Shown: in pieces, positions 8,089 through 18,461 of the stretch | Numbering within the stretch: position 1 is the first letter of the stretch | Layout: each line of letters opens with the position of its first letter | Source: Nakamurella panacisegetis | GTDB lineage: Bacteria; Actinomycetota; Actinomycetes; Mycobacteriales; Nakamurellaceae | DNA: 64,000 nucleotides | Assembly: GCF_900104535.1 (NCBI RefSeq) | Contig: NZ_LT629710.1 | Location: forward strand, 1-64,000 | Reading direction: 5' to 3' | Notes under the pieces: generated by a model | Told to the model about the DNA's origin: nothing | Seen by the model: only the letters and a program-made list of their open reading frames with translations | Databases searched by the model: none | Program-made: the position numbers and the translations under genes

Positions 8089-10053
8089 ATGACGTCCGAG
8101 AACGAACCGCGCCCGGCCCCCGCCGGCTCGGCCGTGGCTGACGCCCGCGAGCCGATCACCCCGTCCGCAGCGCACCGGACCGGCCTGTTCGGGCTGGCCC
8201 TCGGCGCGATCGGGGTCGTGTTCGGCGACATCGGGACGAGTCCGCTGTACGCGATGCAGACCGTCTTCTCGATCGACCACAACGCGGTGCAACCGACATC
8301 GAACGACGTCTACGGCGTCATCTCGCTGGTGTTCTGGTCGATCACCCTGATCGTGTCGGTGAAGTACGTGGTCTTCATCCTGCGGGCCGACAACGACGGC
8401 GAGGGCGGGATCATGGCCCTGGCCGCCCTCATCCGGCGCCAGCTCGGAACCCGCAGCCGGCGGGTCGCCGTGGCCATGATCCTGGGCGTGATCGGGGCGG
8501 CACTGTTCTACGGCGACAGCCTGATCACCCCGGCCATCTCGGTGCTGTCGGCGGTCGAGGGCATCGAAGTGGTCGCCCCCAGCGCACACCGCGTGGTGCT
8601 TCCGGTCGGCATCGCCATCGTCGCTGTCCTGTTCCTGGTCCAGCGCATCGGGACGCACAAGATCGGCCGGTTGTTCGCGCCCGTCATGGTGGTGTGGTTC
8701 GTGGTGCTGGCCGTCACCGGGCTCCCGCAGATCGTCGCCCACCCCGGGATCCTGCGCGGCCTGTCCCCCACCTACATCGTCAGTTTCGTCACCGATCACC
8801 CCTACACCGCGTTCATCGCGATGGGCGCTGTGGTCCTGTCGATCACCGGAGCCGAGGCGCTCTACGCCGACATGGGGCACTTCGGGCGACGGCCGATCCG
8901 CGCCTCCTGGTTCTTCTTCGTCTTCCCGGCCCTGGTCATCAACTACCTCGGGCAGGGTGCCCTGATCCTGCACACGCCGTCGGCCATCGCCAACCCGTTC
9001 TACCTGCTGGCACCGAACTGGGCTCGGATCCCGTTGGTCGTCCTGGCCACCTTCGCCACCGTCATCGCCAGCCAGGCCGTCATCTCCGGTGCCTTCTCCG
9101 TCTCCCGGCAGGCGGTCCGGCTCGGGTTCCTGCCGCAGCTGACCGTCCGGCACACCTCGAAGGCCGAGGGCGGCCAGATCTACGTTCCGGCAGTCAACTG
9201 GCTGCTGTTCGCCGGCGTGTTCGTGCTGATGATCACCTTCGAATCGTCCAGCAAGCTGGCCACCGCCTACGGCCTGGCCGTCACCGGCACCCTGCTGCTC
9301 ACCACGACGCTGTTCCTGATCCTGGCCGGCTCCAGCTGGCGCTGGCCGATGTGGCGGCTGGTGGTGATCGGGGTGGTGTTCGGCGGCGTCGAGCTGACCT
9401 TCTTCGCCGCCAACCTGACCAAGGTGGTCCACGGGGGTTGGCTGCCGCTCATCATCGCGGCGGCGATCGTCACCGTCATGATGACGTGGCAGCGTGGTCG
9501 GCAGTTGATCACCGGCCGACGCATCGAGGCCGAGGGGCCGCTCCCGGCGTTCGTGGAGAAGCTGCGGGCGAACCCACTGCCGCGAGTACCTGGCACGGCG
9601 GTCTTCCCGCACCCCGGCAAGACCACGACACCCCTGGCCCTACGGGCCAACACCGAGTTCAACCAGGTCCTGCACGAGCACGTTGTCATCGTCTCCCTGC
9701 AGGCCGAGAACGTTCCGCACGTCGACCCGGCGGAGCAGATCACGGTCGACGAACTGGGATACGGCGACGACGGCATCGTGCACCTGGCCGTCCGGGTCGG
9801 GTTCCAGGACGATCAGGACATCCCCCGCATGCTCCGCACCGCGGTCGGGATGAGCTCGGAGTTGCAGTTCGACCCGGAGACGGCGTCCTACTTCCTGTCC
9901 CGCATCGCCATCGAACGCGGCACCGCGCCCGGCCTGGCGACGTGGCGCAAGCGCCTGTTCATCGGCCTGTCCCACAACGCCGCGAACCCGGCGACTGCGT
10001 TCCACCTCCCGGAGGACCGGACGGTCGTCATGGGGTCGCGCATCGCTCTGTAG
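8089..10053 (+). CDS. kup: Kup-family potassium uptake protein
   Basis: This 654-aa K+/H+ symporter has about 12 membrane helices and a cytoplasmic C-terminal domain of about 200 residues. The family motif GVVFGDIGTSPLYAMQTVF opens the first helix, followed by RADNDGEGGIMALAALIRR and FYGDSLITPAISVLSAVEG. Length matches the family. I place the start at the ATG at 8089; the same frame stays open far upstream only as antisense to the ATPase. There is no good ribosome site, so a nearby start is possible. The gene diverges from the cupredoxin gene. Confidence 0.95.
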   Translation: MTSENEPRPAPAGSAVADAREPITPSAAHRTGLFGLALGAIGVVFGDIGTSPLYAMQTVFSIDHNAVQPTSNDVYGVISLVFWSITLIVSVKYVVFILRADNDGEGGIMALAALIRRQLGTRSRRVAVAMILGVIGAALFYGDSLITPAISVLSAVEGIEVVAPSAHRVVLPVGIAIVAVLFLVQRIGTHKIGRLFAPVMVVWFVVLAVTGLPQIVAHPGILRGLSPTYIVSFVTDHPYTAFIAMGAVVLSITGAEALYADMGHFGRRPIRASWFFFVFPALVINYLGQGALILHTPSAIANPFYLLAPNWARIPLVVLATFATVIASQAVISGAFSVSRQAVRLGFLPQLTVRHTSKAEGGQIYVPAVNWLLFAGVFVLMITFESSSKLATAYGLAVTGTLLLTTTLFLILAGSSWRWPMWRLVVIGVVFGGVELTFFAANLTKVVHGGWLPLIIAAAIVTVMMTWQRGRQLITGRRIEAEGPLPAFVEKLRANPLPRVPGTAVFPHPGKTTTPLALRANTEFNQVLHEHVVIVSLQAENVPHVDPAEQITVDELGYGDDGIVHLAVRVGFQDDQDIPRMLRTAVGMSSELQFDPETASYFLSRIAIERGTAPGLATWRKRLFIGLSHNAANPATAFHLPEDRTVVMGSRIAL

Positions 10054-10118
10054 CCGGCGCCGGGTACCCGTCCTCGGCGGAAGGCCGTTCTCGGGCAACG
10101 GGTCGCGCCGGCCCGGGA

Positions 10119-11093
10119 TCAGAACAACGGCTCGCCGATCGGCATCGGCGGCGGCCCGTCGAACAGGGCACTGACCGACTCGCCGTTGTGGATGCGCCGG
10201 ACCGCCTCGGCCAGGGCGGGCGCGATCGACAGCACGGTGAGCTTGTCGGTGCGCTCGGACACCGGGATGGGAACGGTGTTGGTGCAGACGATCTCGAGGA
10301 CGTCCGGCTGATCGCCGATCCGTTTCAAGGCACCGCCGGCGAACAGCCCGTGGGTGCAGGCGACCCGGATCGATCGGCATTTCAGCTCGCGGAGCCGTTC
10401 GAGCAGTTCCAGGATGGTGCTGCCCTTGGCGATCTCGTCGTCCAGCACGATGATGTCGCGCCCGGCGATCTCACCGATCACCGCACTGATGCTCACCCGG
10501 TCGTCCGCGAACCGCTGCTTGGCGCCGGCCGCCACCGGGACCCCGAGCAGCCGCGCGAAGGCCGCGGCCTCCTTGGCGTTGCCCAGATCGGGCGAGACGA
10601 CCGTGGTGTTGGACAGATCATTGCCGCGGAAGTGACCGGCCAGCTCCCGCAGCGCATGCAGGTGATCGACGGGCACGCTGAAGAACCCGTGGACCTGGGG
10701 TGAGTGCAGCGTCATGGCCAGCACCCGCGACGCCCCGGCCGTCACCAGCAGATCGGCAACCAGGCGCGCGCCGATCGAGATACGCGGCGCCTCCTTCTTG
10801 TCGGATCGGGCGTACGCGTAGTGCGGGATCACGACCGTGGTGCGCGCGGCCGACGCGCCGCGTGCGGCGTCGAGCATCAGGAGCAACTCGACCAGGTTCT
10901 CCTGAACCGGCGTGACCAGCGGCTGGATCAGGAAGACGTCCCGTTCACGGCAGTTGGCCTGCAGCTGCACCTCGAGGCAATCGTTGGCGAACCGCTGTAC
11001 TCGCACCGGCAGCAAGGGCACCTCGAGCTGGGCGCACACCTCCGCGGCCAATTCCGGATGCGCACTGCCACTGAAGACCGCGATGTCTCGCAA
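10119..11093 (-). CDS. Ribose-phosphate pyrophosphokinase-like protein (Prs paralogue)
   Basis: The 324-aa protein has the Prs fold: IPHYAYARSDKKEAPRISIG (ATP/flexible loop), MTLHSPQVHGFF, VVSPDLGNAKEAAAFARLLG and the PRPP loop region. It would make PRPP from ribose 5-phosphate and ATP for nucleotide, His and Trp synthesis. The PRPP loop reads LDDEIAKGSTI instead of the usual DDMIDTGGTI, so it belongs to a divergent actinobacterial paralogue group and may be specialised. The likely start is TTG at 11093 after CAGGGG; the upstream extension in this frame is not protein-like. Confidence 0.88.
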   Translation of the reverse strand: MRDIAVFSGSAHPELAAEVCAQLEVPLLPVRVQRFANDCLEVQLQANCRERDVFLIQPLVTPVQENLVELLLMLDAARGASAARTTVVIPHYAYARSDKKEAPRISIGARLVADLLVTAGASRVLAMTLHSPQVHGFFSVPVDHLHALRELAGHFRGNDLSNTTVVSPDLGNAKEAAAFARLLGVPVAAGAKQRFADDRVSISAVIGEIAGRDIIVLDDEIAKGSTILELLERLRELKCRSIRVACTHGLFAGGALKRIGDQPDVLEIVCTNTVPIPVSERTDKLTVLSIAPALAEAVRRIHNGESVSALFDGPPPMPIGEPLF

Positions 11094-11335
11094 GACGCGC
11101 CCCTGTTCTCGTCGATGCTTCCAGGCTGTCGGTGCGGACGTCCGTTCCGTCGGGCCTCGGGCCGGATCGCCCTCGGATGGCGCCGGTTGGAAGTCTACGG
11201 GCGGACTTGCGGCCGGTCTGCACGCGCCTCCCGGCGTTCGAGGAGGTCGATGCGACAATCCTCGCGTTCCGACTTTCGTCCGACGATCGGGTAATCGCCG
11301 CTCACGGACGAAAAACCCAGGTGGAAGGATCTGAC

Positions 11336-12175
11336 ATGAATGCTCCCGAGGACGATCGTCGCGACACTCCGGCGTCCTGGGGCGACTACAGCTCCGAGGA
11401 CACCCAGATCGTGCATCCCGGGGCCGGCGGCTCCGACCGATCGGCGGTGGGGCCCGACGCGCAAGCCGAGCCCTTCTCCCACCCGACATCAGCGGCGAAC
11501 CCGCCGGTCGACGACCGGACCCAAGTGGTGACCCCCGTCTCCGGGGACGATCCGGCCTGGAAGCCGTCGTACACCCCGGCCTCGGACTACTCGTCCCAAC
11601 CGACGATGACGTCCGTCTTCCCGCCCTCGACGCCGGGTTACGCCCCGGCCGGGCACCCGGCCGCATACGCGCCTCCGGCCCAGGTCGCGGCCCCGACCAC
11701 GTCCACGCCCGAGGCGGTGCCGTCCTCGCGGGTCCGTCCGGCCTTCCTGACCGCCCTGATCGGCCTCGTCCTGTCCGCCGGGGGCGTGTATCTGGGGGTG
11801 AAGTACGGCATCGCCGCCGCAGCCGACCGCGGAGCGAATCTCTCCGTGCTCAAGCATGCGTCGATGGCGGCGGCGGGCGCCGTCCTGCTGTTCGCCGCGC
11901 TCGCCCTGAACGGGTGGTCCCCATGGGCGACGGTCATCCCGGGCATCGGCCTGACCGGCATCGGCGGCTGGACGCTCTTCAGCGCCTCCGGCCTGGCGCA
12001 CGTCAACAACTGGACGAAGTGGGCCTTCTCGGGCCAGCAGTTCAATGCCTGGAACGTCGCCGGCTTCACCCTGATCGTCGGCGTGATGATGCTGGCGGCG
12101 AGTGTGGCCGCCACGCTGGCCCGAGCATCGGGCAAGCGCGACGGCCACATCATCGGCAGCCGACGCCTGAGCTAG
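11336..12175 (+). CDS. Membrane protein with Pro/Ser-rich N-terminal tail
   Basis: The 279-aa protein has an acidic, Pro/Ser/Thr-rich N-terminal half (1-130) that contains two similar acidic TQ motifs (SEDTQIVHP and DDRTQVVTP). These resemble FHA-domain phospho-threonine targets of Ser/Thr kinases. Four membrane helices follow (about 137-160, 175-195, 200-220, 240-262). The ATG has a strong site (GGAAGGA). The family is not recognised. Its stop overlaps the convergent rdgB stop by 4 bases. Confidence 0.75.
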   Translation: MNAPEDDRRDTPASWGDYSSEDTQIVHPGAGGSDRSAVGPDAQAEPFSHPTSAANPPVDDRTQVVTPVSGDDPAWKPSYTPASDYSSQPTMTSVFPPSTPGYAPAGHPAAYAPPAQVAAPTTSTPEAVPSSRVRPAFLTALIGLVLSAGGVYLGVKYGIAAAADRGANLSVLKHASMAAAGAVLLFAALALNGWSPWATVIPGIGLTGIGGWTLFSASGLAHVNNWTKWAFSGQQFNAWNVAGFTLIVGVMMLAASVAATLARASGKRDGHIIGSRRLS

Positions 12176-12783
12176 AGCCCAAGGGCCAGTTTGAGATCGG
12201 GCAGCATCAGCGCGATGGCGCGTCCACGGTGCGACAGCTGGTCCTTCTCGGCCGGCGTCAGCTGGGCCGAGGTCCGGCCGTCGCCGGCCACGTCGCTCTC
12301 GGCCGGGACGAACAGCGGGTCGTAACCGAAACCGTTGCTCCCACCGGCTTCCCTGACGATGCGTCCTCGCCACTCACCCCGGCGGATCACCGGTTCGGCG
12401 CCGGGAACGGCCAGAGCCAGGGCACAGACGAACCCGGCGCCTCGACGGTCATCGGGCACGTCGGCCAGCTGGGCCAGCAGCAGCGCGTTGTTCGCGGCGT
12501 CCTCGCCGTGACGTCCGGCCCAGCGGGCCGACAGCACGCCGGGCATCCCGTTGAGGGCATCGACGGCCAGGCCGGAGTCGTCGGCCAGGGAGATCTCGCC
12601 GGTCGCGGTCGCGGCCTGCACCGCCTTGGCCACCGCGTTCTCCTCGAAGGTGGCGCCGATCTCCGGTTCGTCGGGGAACTCGGGCACGTCACCCAGACCC
12701 AGGACGGTGACCTGGTCGCCCAGGATCCTTTGCAACTCGCCCAGCTTCTTCCGGTTGCGGGTGGCCAGCAGAACACGGCTCAC
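12172..12783 (-). CDS. rdgB: XTP/dITP diphosphatase (RdgB/HAM1)
   Basis: This 203-aa house-cleaning pyrophosphatase hydrolyses non-canonical purine triphosphates such as dITP and XTP. It shows the N-terminal [13 protein letters not shown], the central [21 protein letters not shown] and [10 protein letters not shown]. It overlaps the rph stop by 4 bases (ATGA), so translation is probably coupled, as in many actinobacteria. Confidence 0.95.
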   Translation of the reverse strand: MSRVLLATRNRKKLGELQRILGDQVTVLGLGDVPEFPDEPEIGATFEENAVAKAVQAATATGEISLADDSGLAVDALNGMPGVLSARWAGRHGEDAANNALLLAQLADVPDDRRGAGFVCALALAVPGAEPVIRRGEWRGRIVREAGGSNGFGYDPLFVPAESDVAGDGRTSAQLTPAEKDQLSHRGRAIALMLPDLKLALGL

Positions 12784-13532
12784 AGCTTCGCCTCGAGATC
12801 CTTCGGGTAGGGCTGGGCCAGGGCCACCCGCTGCAGGTCGGTGAGCGTCTTGATACCGGCCAGGGCCGAGTCCAGCATGGCGTCCAGGGTTGACCGCGAG
12901 TAGGTGGCGCCCTCCGCGGTGCCCTGGACCTCGACCAGGGTGCCGACGTCGGTGGCAACAATGTTCATGTCCACCTCGGCGCGGGAGTCCTCCTCGTACG
13001 GCAGGTCCAACCGGACCCGGCCGCCGACGACCCCGACCGACACGGCGGCGATCTGACAGGACAACGGCTGCGGATCGGACAGCGCTCCGGCCCGGCGTAG
13101 GTAGGTCACCGCGTCAGCCAGGGCCACGTAGGCGCCAGTGATCGCCGCGGTGCGGGTACCGCCGTCCGCCTGCAGCACGTCGCAGTCGACGGCGATGGTG
13201 TTCTCCCCCAGCGCCGACAGGTCGACACAGGCCCGCAGGGAACGTCCGATCAACCGGGAGATCTCGTGGGTGCGGCCGCCGACCCGGCCTTTGACCGATT
13301 CCCGGTCGCTGCGTTCGTGAGTCGCCGACGGCAGCATGGCGTACTCCGCGGTGAGCCACCCGAGCCCGGACCCCTTGCGCCACCGCGGCACTCCACGGGT
13401 CACCGATGCGGCACACAGCACCTTGGTGCCGCCGAACTCGACCAGCACCGAGCCGGCCGGATGGGTCTGGAACCCCCGGGTGAACGTGATCGGGCGCAGT
13501 TCGTCGTCGGCTCTTCCATCTTCTCTGACCAT
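12780..13532 (-). CDS. rph: Ribonuclease PH
   Basis: The 250-aa phosphorolytic 3'-5' exoribonuclease trims tRNA 3' ends. It shows [24 protein letters not shown], the basic RSLRACVDL and the catalytic-region [21 protein letters not shown]. Length is typical. It precedes rdgB with a 4-base overlap, the order found in mycobacteria. Confidence 0.96.
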   Translation of the reverse strand: MVREDGRADDELRPITFTRGFQTHPAGSVLVEFGGTKVLCAASVTRGVPRWRKGSGLGWLTAEYAMLPSATHERSDRESVKGRVGGRTHEISRLIGRSLRACVDLSALGENTIAVDCDVLQADGGTRTAAITGAYVALADAVTYLRRAGALSDPQPLSCQIAAVSVGVVGGRVRLDLPYEEDSRAEVDMNIVATDVGTLVEVQGTAEGATYSRSTLDAMLDSALAGIKTLTDLQRVALAQPYPKDLEAKL

Positions 13533-13580
13533 GCCGACAACCCTAGTGGGCCACTGTGGGCGACCGTGGCGAACGACCGG

Positions 13581-14270
13581 TCAGAGGCCCGGCGGGAGCG
13601 CGGGGGTGGTCTGTTTCGGCCGGCGGGGACCATCCGCTTTGGCCACCAGGAAGGCAGCCAGCACCCCGCCGATCGCGCCGAACAGGTGGTCCTGCCAGGA
13701 GACGCTCACGGCCCCGCCGATGTCGGCCACCGCCACCTTCACGATGCCGGTCCAGAACAGGCCGCCGTAGATCACCAGCAGCACCAGACCGACCGCGATC
13801 TGACCGACGCGGCGGGTGAACACACCGCGGCTCACGAGGTAGGCCAGCCACCCGAAGACGACACCGGACGCGCCGACCGTGTACGAGTTCGACCCGGCCA
13901 CCAGCCAGACGCCGAGGCCGGCGATCAGCCAGACCAGGACGGTGACGGCCACGAACTGCCGGACGCTGCCGACCATGATCAGGAAGCCGAAGACGACCAG
14001 CGGTATCAGATTCGACAGCAGGTGCGGCCAGGACAGGTGCAGCAGCGGCGCCGTCAGGATCCCGATCAGACCGTGGACCGACCGGGGAACGATGCCCAGG
14101 TGCACATCCATCCGGTAGGACGTCAGCGAGTTGACCACCTGGATCAACGTGATCAGCACGGCGAAGCCGCCGACGGTGACGACCGCCGGTTTGATCTTCG
14201 CGGGGAGCAGGCTGCGCTCCTTGTTGGCCGGCGCGTTGCCCGTCGGGCCTGGAACCATCGGCGTCGTCAT
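13581..14270 (-). CDS. Rhomboid-family intramembrane serine protease
   Basis: The 229-aa protein has six predicted membrane helices. The catalytic dyad is visible as Ser135 in VGASGVVFG and His195 in SWQDHLFGAIGG; H83 and N87 in HLLSNLIP fit the oxyanion region. It cleaves membrane proteins within the bilayer; the substrate is unknown. Its place between cysM and rph matches the mycobacterial order (Rv1337 position), but murI and the following hydrolase gene are absent here. Confidence 0.92.
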   Translation of the reverse strand: MTTPMVPGPTGNAPANKERSLLPAKIKPAVVTVGGFAVLITLIQVVNSLTSYRMDVHLGIVPRSVHGLIGILTAPLLHLSWPHLLSNLIPLVVFGFLIMVGSVRQFVAVTVLVWLIAGLGVWLVAGSNSYTVGASGVVFGWLAYLVSRGVFTRRVGQIAVGLVLLVIYGGLFWTGIVKVAVADIGGAVSVSWQDHLFGAIGGVLAAFLVAKADGPRRPKQTTPALPPGL

Positions 14271-14300
14271 ACCGACCAGGCTACCGAGGTGGGCCGGTCT

Positions 14301-14327
14301 CCGGGTCAGGGAGAAACCCTGACCCGG
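14301..14327. terminator. Hairpin downstream of cysM
   Basis: A perfect 11-bp stem CCGGGTCAGGG / CCCTGACCCGG with a 5-nt loop sits between the cysM stop and the rhomboid start. Confidence 0.65.
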
Positions 14328-14344
14328 TGCCGGTTGGGGCCGAT

Positions 14345-15602
<1,258 letters not shown>

Positions 15603-15693
15603 TGCTTCTCCTCGATGTGACCTGGCGCTGGCGGCCAGGCAGCAGGTCGTCTGACGTACAAGACAGGGTTACAGCTGGTGCAACGTCGGGCGG

Positions 15694-16101
15694 CTACGGA
15701 ATCATCTCCACGGGCTCCTCCGATACGTCCCCGTCGATGATCCGGTATGACCGGAATTCCACCGAATCGGCGGCTCGGGTGGAAACCAGCACGTAGTGCG
15801 CCTGTGGTTCGCCCGCGTAGGCGATGTCCGTGCGGCTCGGGTAGGCCTCGGTGCCGGTGTGCGAGTGGTAGACGACGACGACCTCCTCGTCGCGCTCGTC
15901 CATCTCGCGGTAGAGACGGAGTTGCTCGCCGGAGTCGAATCGGTAGAAGGTCGGGGACCGTTCGGCGTTGACCATCGGGATCACCCTGGTCGGGGCGTCG
16001 CTGCCGACCGGGCCGGCGATGATGCCGCACGCCTCGTCAGGATGGTCGGCGCGGGCGTGAGCCACGATGGACTCGACCATGGAATTCGGGATACGCAACA
16101 C
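15694..16101 (-). CDS. mec: Mec-like JAMM metalloprotease (CysO-cysteine peptidase)
   Basis: The 135-aa MPN/JAB1 domain carries the zinc motif HSHTGTEAYPSRTD (H79, H81, D92), with E23 in DEACG as the likely general base. In mycobacteria, Mec releases cysteine from the CysO-Cys adduct. The start is GTG at 16101. It is first of the mec-cysO-cysM trio and may also trim the CysO tail. Confidence 0.93.
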   Translation of the reverse strand: MLRIPNSMVESIVAHARADHPDEACGIIAGPVGSDAPTRVIPMVNAERSPTFYRFDSGEQLRLYREMDERDEEVVVVYHSHTGTEAYPSRTDIAYAGEPQAHYVLVSTRAADSVEFRSYRIIDGDVSEEPVEMIP

Positions 16102-16151
16102 GCCGTCCAGCCTATTTCAGATCGGGCGGAGATGGTGACGAGTCCCCCAGA

Positions 16152-16694
16152 TCAATCCAGCAGGGCGGTGACCAGCGAGTCCTGAACGGCGGAGAGCCAC
16201 CGATATGTGGCGAAGATCGCCACCTCCATGCCCTCCGGGTCGGCATCGGGCGGCAGCTCGTAGTCGTCGTCGGTGATGTCCAGCCGGACGCCGAGGGCCA
16301 ATCGCACGTCGTTCAGGGCGGCCACCCACGCCTGGGCGGTCGGTCCGTCGAGGTGCACCGCGCCGCCCCCGCGCGGCAGGGAGTCGAGCAACCGGATGGC
16401 GTTCGAATCCTTCAGGGCGATCAGATCCGGTTCCCGGAGCATCCGCATCCCGGCCGCGAACTCGGCATCCGAGGCGTGGAAGTCCGGGAGCAGGCGTGCC
16501 ATGGCCGGATCCTTCGGCGCGCTGGCCGGCGCCGGGGCCATGCCGGTCAGCCGGGCCAGCGGATCCACGGAGGACTCGGCGCGGCGACCGGCCAGCATCT
16601 GACGGACCTGGTCGACCAGATCGGAGATGAGGGTGGCCTCCTCCCGCTCGAAGCTGGCGGAGTACCGGCCGAACCTCTTGTTGAACGTGCGCAT
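16152..16694 (-). CDS. DUF2017 protein
   Basis: The 180-aa protein of the DUF2017 family begins MRTFNKRFGRYSASFEREEA and contains RLLDSLPRGGGAVHLDGPTAQAW-type helical segments. The family's function is unknown, but it is regularly encoded between clpS and mec in actinobacteria, as here (12 bases after clpS). No signal peptide or membrane segment is seen. Confidence 0.88.
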   Translation of the reverse strand: MRTFNKRFGRYSASFEREEATLISDLVDQVRQMLAGRRAESSVDPLARLTGMAPAPASAPKDPAMARLLPDFHASDAEFAAGMRMLREPDLIALKDSNAIRLLDSLPRGGGAVHLDGPTAQAWVAALNDVRLALGVRLDITDDDYELPPDADPEGMEVAIFATYRWLSAVQDSLVTALLD

Positions 16695-16706
16695 CGGAGT
16701 GGCCCG

Positions 16707-17003
16707 TCACCGATCCTGGGCCATGGTGGCCCACAGGCCGGCCGCCTGCAGCTTCAGCACGTCGGCCTCCATGGCGTCCTTGGTGCCGACCGAGACGGTG
16801 GCCCGGCCCTTCTGGTGCACGTCCATCATCAGCTTCTCGGCCCGGGGACGAGGGTGGCCCAGCAGCTTCTGGAACACGTACGTGACGTAGGACATCAGGT
16901 TCACCGGGTCGTTCCAGACGATGGTCACCCACGGCGGGTCGGGCGCCGTGACGTCCTGGACGTCGGTCGTTTCCTGGGTCGTGGGTGCACTGCTGGTCAC
17001 CAC
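16707..17003 (-). CDS. clpS: ClpS adaptor of the Clp protease
   Basis: The 98-aa adaptor delivers N-degron substrates to ClpC/ClpP. It shows [25 protein letters not shown] (core with the NDP motif), [12 protein letters not shown] and the C-terminal [10 protein letters not shown]. The GTG at 17003 has a GGAG site. It heads the minus-strand block. The gene usually found beside it, pncB, is 7 kb away. Confidence 0.95.
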   Translation of the reverse strand: MVTSSAPTTQETTDVQDVTAPDPPWVTIVWNDPVNLMSYVTYVFQKLLGHPRPRAEKLMMDVHQKGRATVSVGTKDAMEADVLKLQAAGLWATMAQDR

Positions 17004-17231
17004 TCCAGTGTGGCACGGGACGATCCGCTCGGCGTCGCACGCGCCGCGGTTCGACGGCCGACGGTCCCCGCAGCGCGACTTTTCAGGCCGGGCAGAATTC
17101 CAGTTGTCCAGCGGCGTGGCGCAATTGCGAATAAACTCCCCCCAGACCGGGCCCGCTGTTCCCCAAACAGCTGAGCATCCCGCCGGCCGAAGAAAATACT
17201 GGTCCGATCAAACGACGCAAGGGGCCACCAA

Positions 17232-18032
17232 ATGGATGCTCCTCGAATGGACGAATCTCCCCCGCTGAAGCCACGGAGAATCATCCTCCACCTGATCGGC
17301 GGTCCGTACGTCACCATCGACGACCGCCCCCTCGTGCTACCCGAGGGATCCATGCGCCTCCTGGTGTTCGTCTCGATCCAGGGACCGAGCAATCGGCGGC
17401 ACATCGCCGCCACGCTGTGGCCCGATGTCAACGCGTCCCGGGCAGCGGGAAACCTCCGCTCCGCCCTGTGGCGTCTACGACCGGCCGGGGTCGAACTGGT
17501 GGCGTCCACCACCCGCACGATCTCCTTGGCCGCCGACGTCCTCGTCGACGTCGCCCAACTCGACCACTGGTCCGACCGGGTGCTCAACGGTCGCGCAACA
17601 GTCGACGACCTGCTGACCGGACTCCCCGTGGATACGTTCGACCTACTCCCGGAATGGGACGACGATTGGGTGGTGGCGGAACGGACTCGGCTGCGACAGC
17701 GAGCACTGCATGCGTTGGAGGCAGCCGGGCGCGATCTGCTCAGCCTGGGCCGCCACGCGGACGCCCTCACCTCAGTCCTCTGCGCGGTCCGGGCAGATCC
17801 GTTGCGGGAGAGCGCCCGTCGGCTGTTGATCGAGGTCCATCTGGCCGAGGGCAACCGCACCGACGCCCAACAGGTCTACGCCAGCTACCGCGCCACGCTG
17901 CGCCGGGAACTGGGTATGGAACCCTCCCGTCAGCTGGCCGCCATCACGTTTTCCGAGTTGGCCATGTCGGGGGCGCAACCGACGCCCCCGACCGCCCGTC
18001 CTACAGGTATTTCCAGGCCCGGACGACGGTGA
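17232..18032 (+). CDS. BTAD-domain transcriptional regulator (SARP-like)
   Basis: The 266-aa regulator has an OmpR-type winged helix (about 15-110; RHIAATLWPDVNASRAAGNLRSALWRLR) and a bacterial transcriptional activation domain of helical repeats (about 115-250; ARRLLIEVHLAEGNRTDAQQVYASYRATLRRELGMEPS). It is a stand-alone SARP architecture without ATPase or TPR extensions. The ATG at 17232 follows AAGGGG. Its 3' end overlaps the convergent WWD-module gene by 32 bases. It is the obvious candidate regulator of the three-gene set on the opposite strand. Confidence 0.85.
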   Translation: MDAPRMDESPPLKPRRIILHLIGGPYVTIDDRPLVLPEGSMRLLVFVSIQGPSNRRHIAATLWPDVNASRAAGNLRSALWRLRPAGVELVASTTRTISLAADVLVDVAQLDHWSDRVLNGRATVDDLLTGLPVDTFDLLPEWDDDWVVAERTRLRQRALHALEAAGRDLLSLGRHADALTSVLCAVRADPLRESARRLLIEVHLAEGNRTDAQQVYASYRATLRRELGMEPSRQLAAITFSELAMSGAQPTPPTARPTGISRPGRR

Positions 18033-18381
18033 CGGCATCACTGTCGTCCCACCACATGTCGACGCGATTCGCGGCGAAGGCAACCTGTGCCAAGCCCTGC
18101 TCGTCGGCCGGTTCGGACGTGCCCGCTGCTCGCCAGGTCGTGCCGTCGAACGTCCAGAACGTTCCGGACGAGCCGCCGAAGTAGTGATCGAGCAACAAGT
18201 ACGTTGCCGTTCCGTTCCCAGCCGAGGGGGATCCGTCCGGCGCGGCGGCCGGCATGATGGTCGGCTGTTTTGCCGACCGGACCGCCGGAGCCGGCGGTGG
18301 CTGCGTTCCGTCCGGCGCGGACGCGCGGCGCGCGGTGGCCTGGGCGAGCTTCTCCCTGACCGATGCACTTGGTTCGTTCAT
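18001..18381 (-). CDS. Small protein with C-terminal WWD module
   Basis: The 126-aa protein has a Pro/Ala-rich N-terminal half (1-57) and a C-terminal module (58-126) with YLLLDHY, two single Trp positions, GLAQVAFAANRVDMWWD and RAWKYL. The same module ends the propeller protein encoded next upstream (18462-20054). The ATG at 18381 has a GGAGG site 7 bases away. No signal peptide. I do not recognise the module. It may bind a ligand or partner, or direct export. Third gene of a presumed minus-strand operon. Confidence 0.75.
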   Translation of the reverse strand: MNEPSASVREKLAQATARRASAPDGTQPPPAPAVRSAKQPTIMPAAAPDGSPSAGNGTATYLLLDHYFGGSSGTFWTFDGTTWRAAGTSEPADEQGLAQVAFAANRVDMWWDDSDAVTVVRAWKYL

Positions 18382-18461
18382 TGCTGACCTCCAGGTCGTC
18401 GTCATTGATGGACGCTGAGGCGAGAGGGGACTTTCGCCTGGTGGTGCGCTCGAATTTCTCG

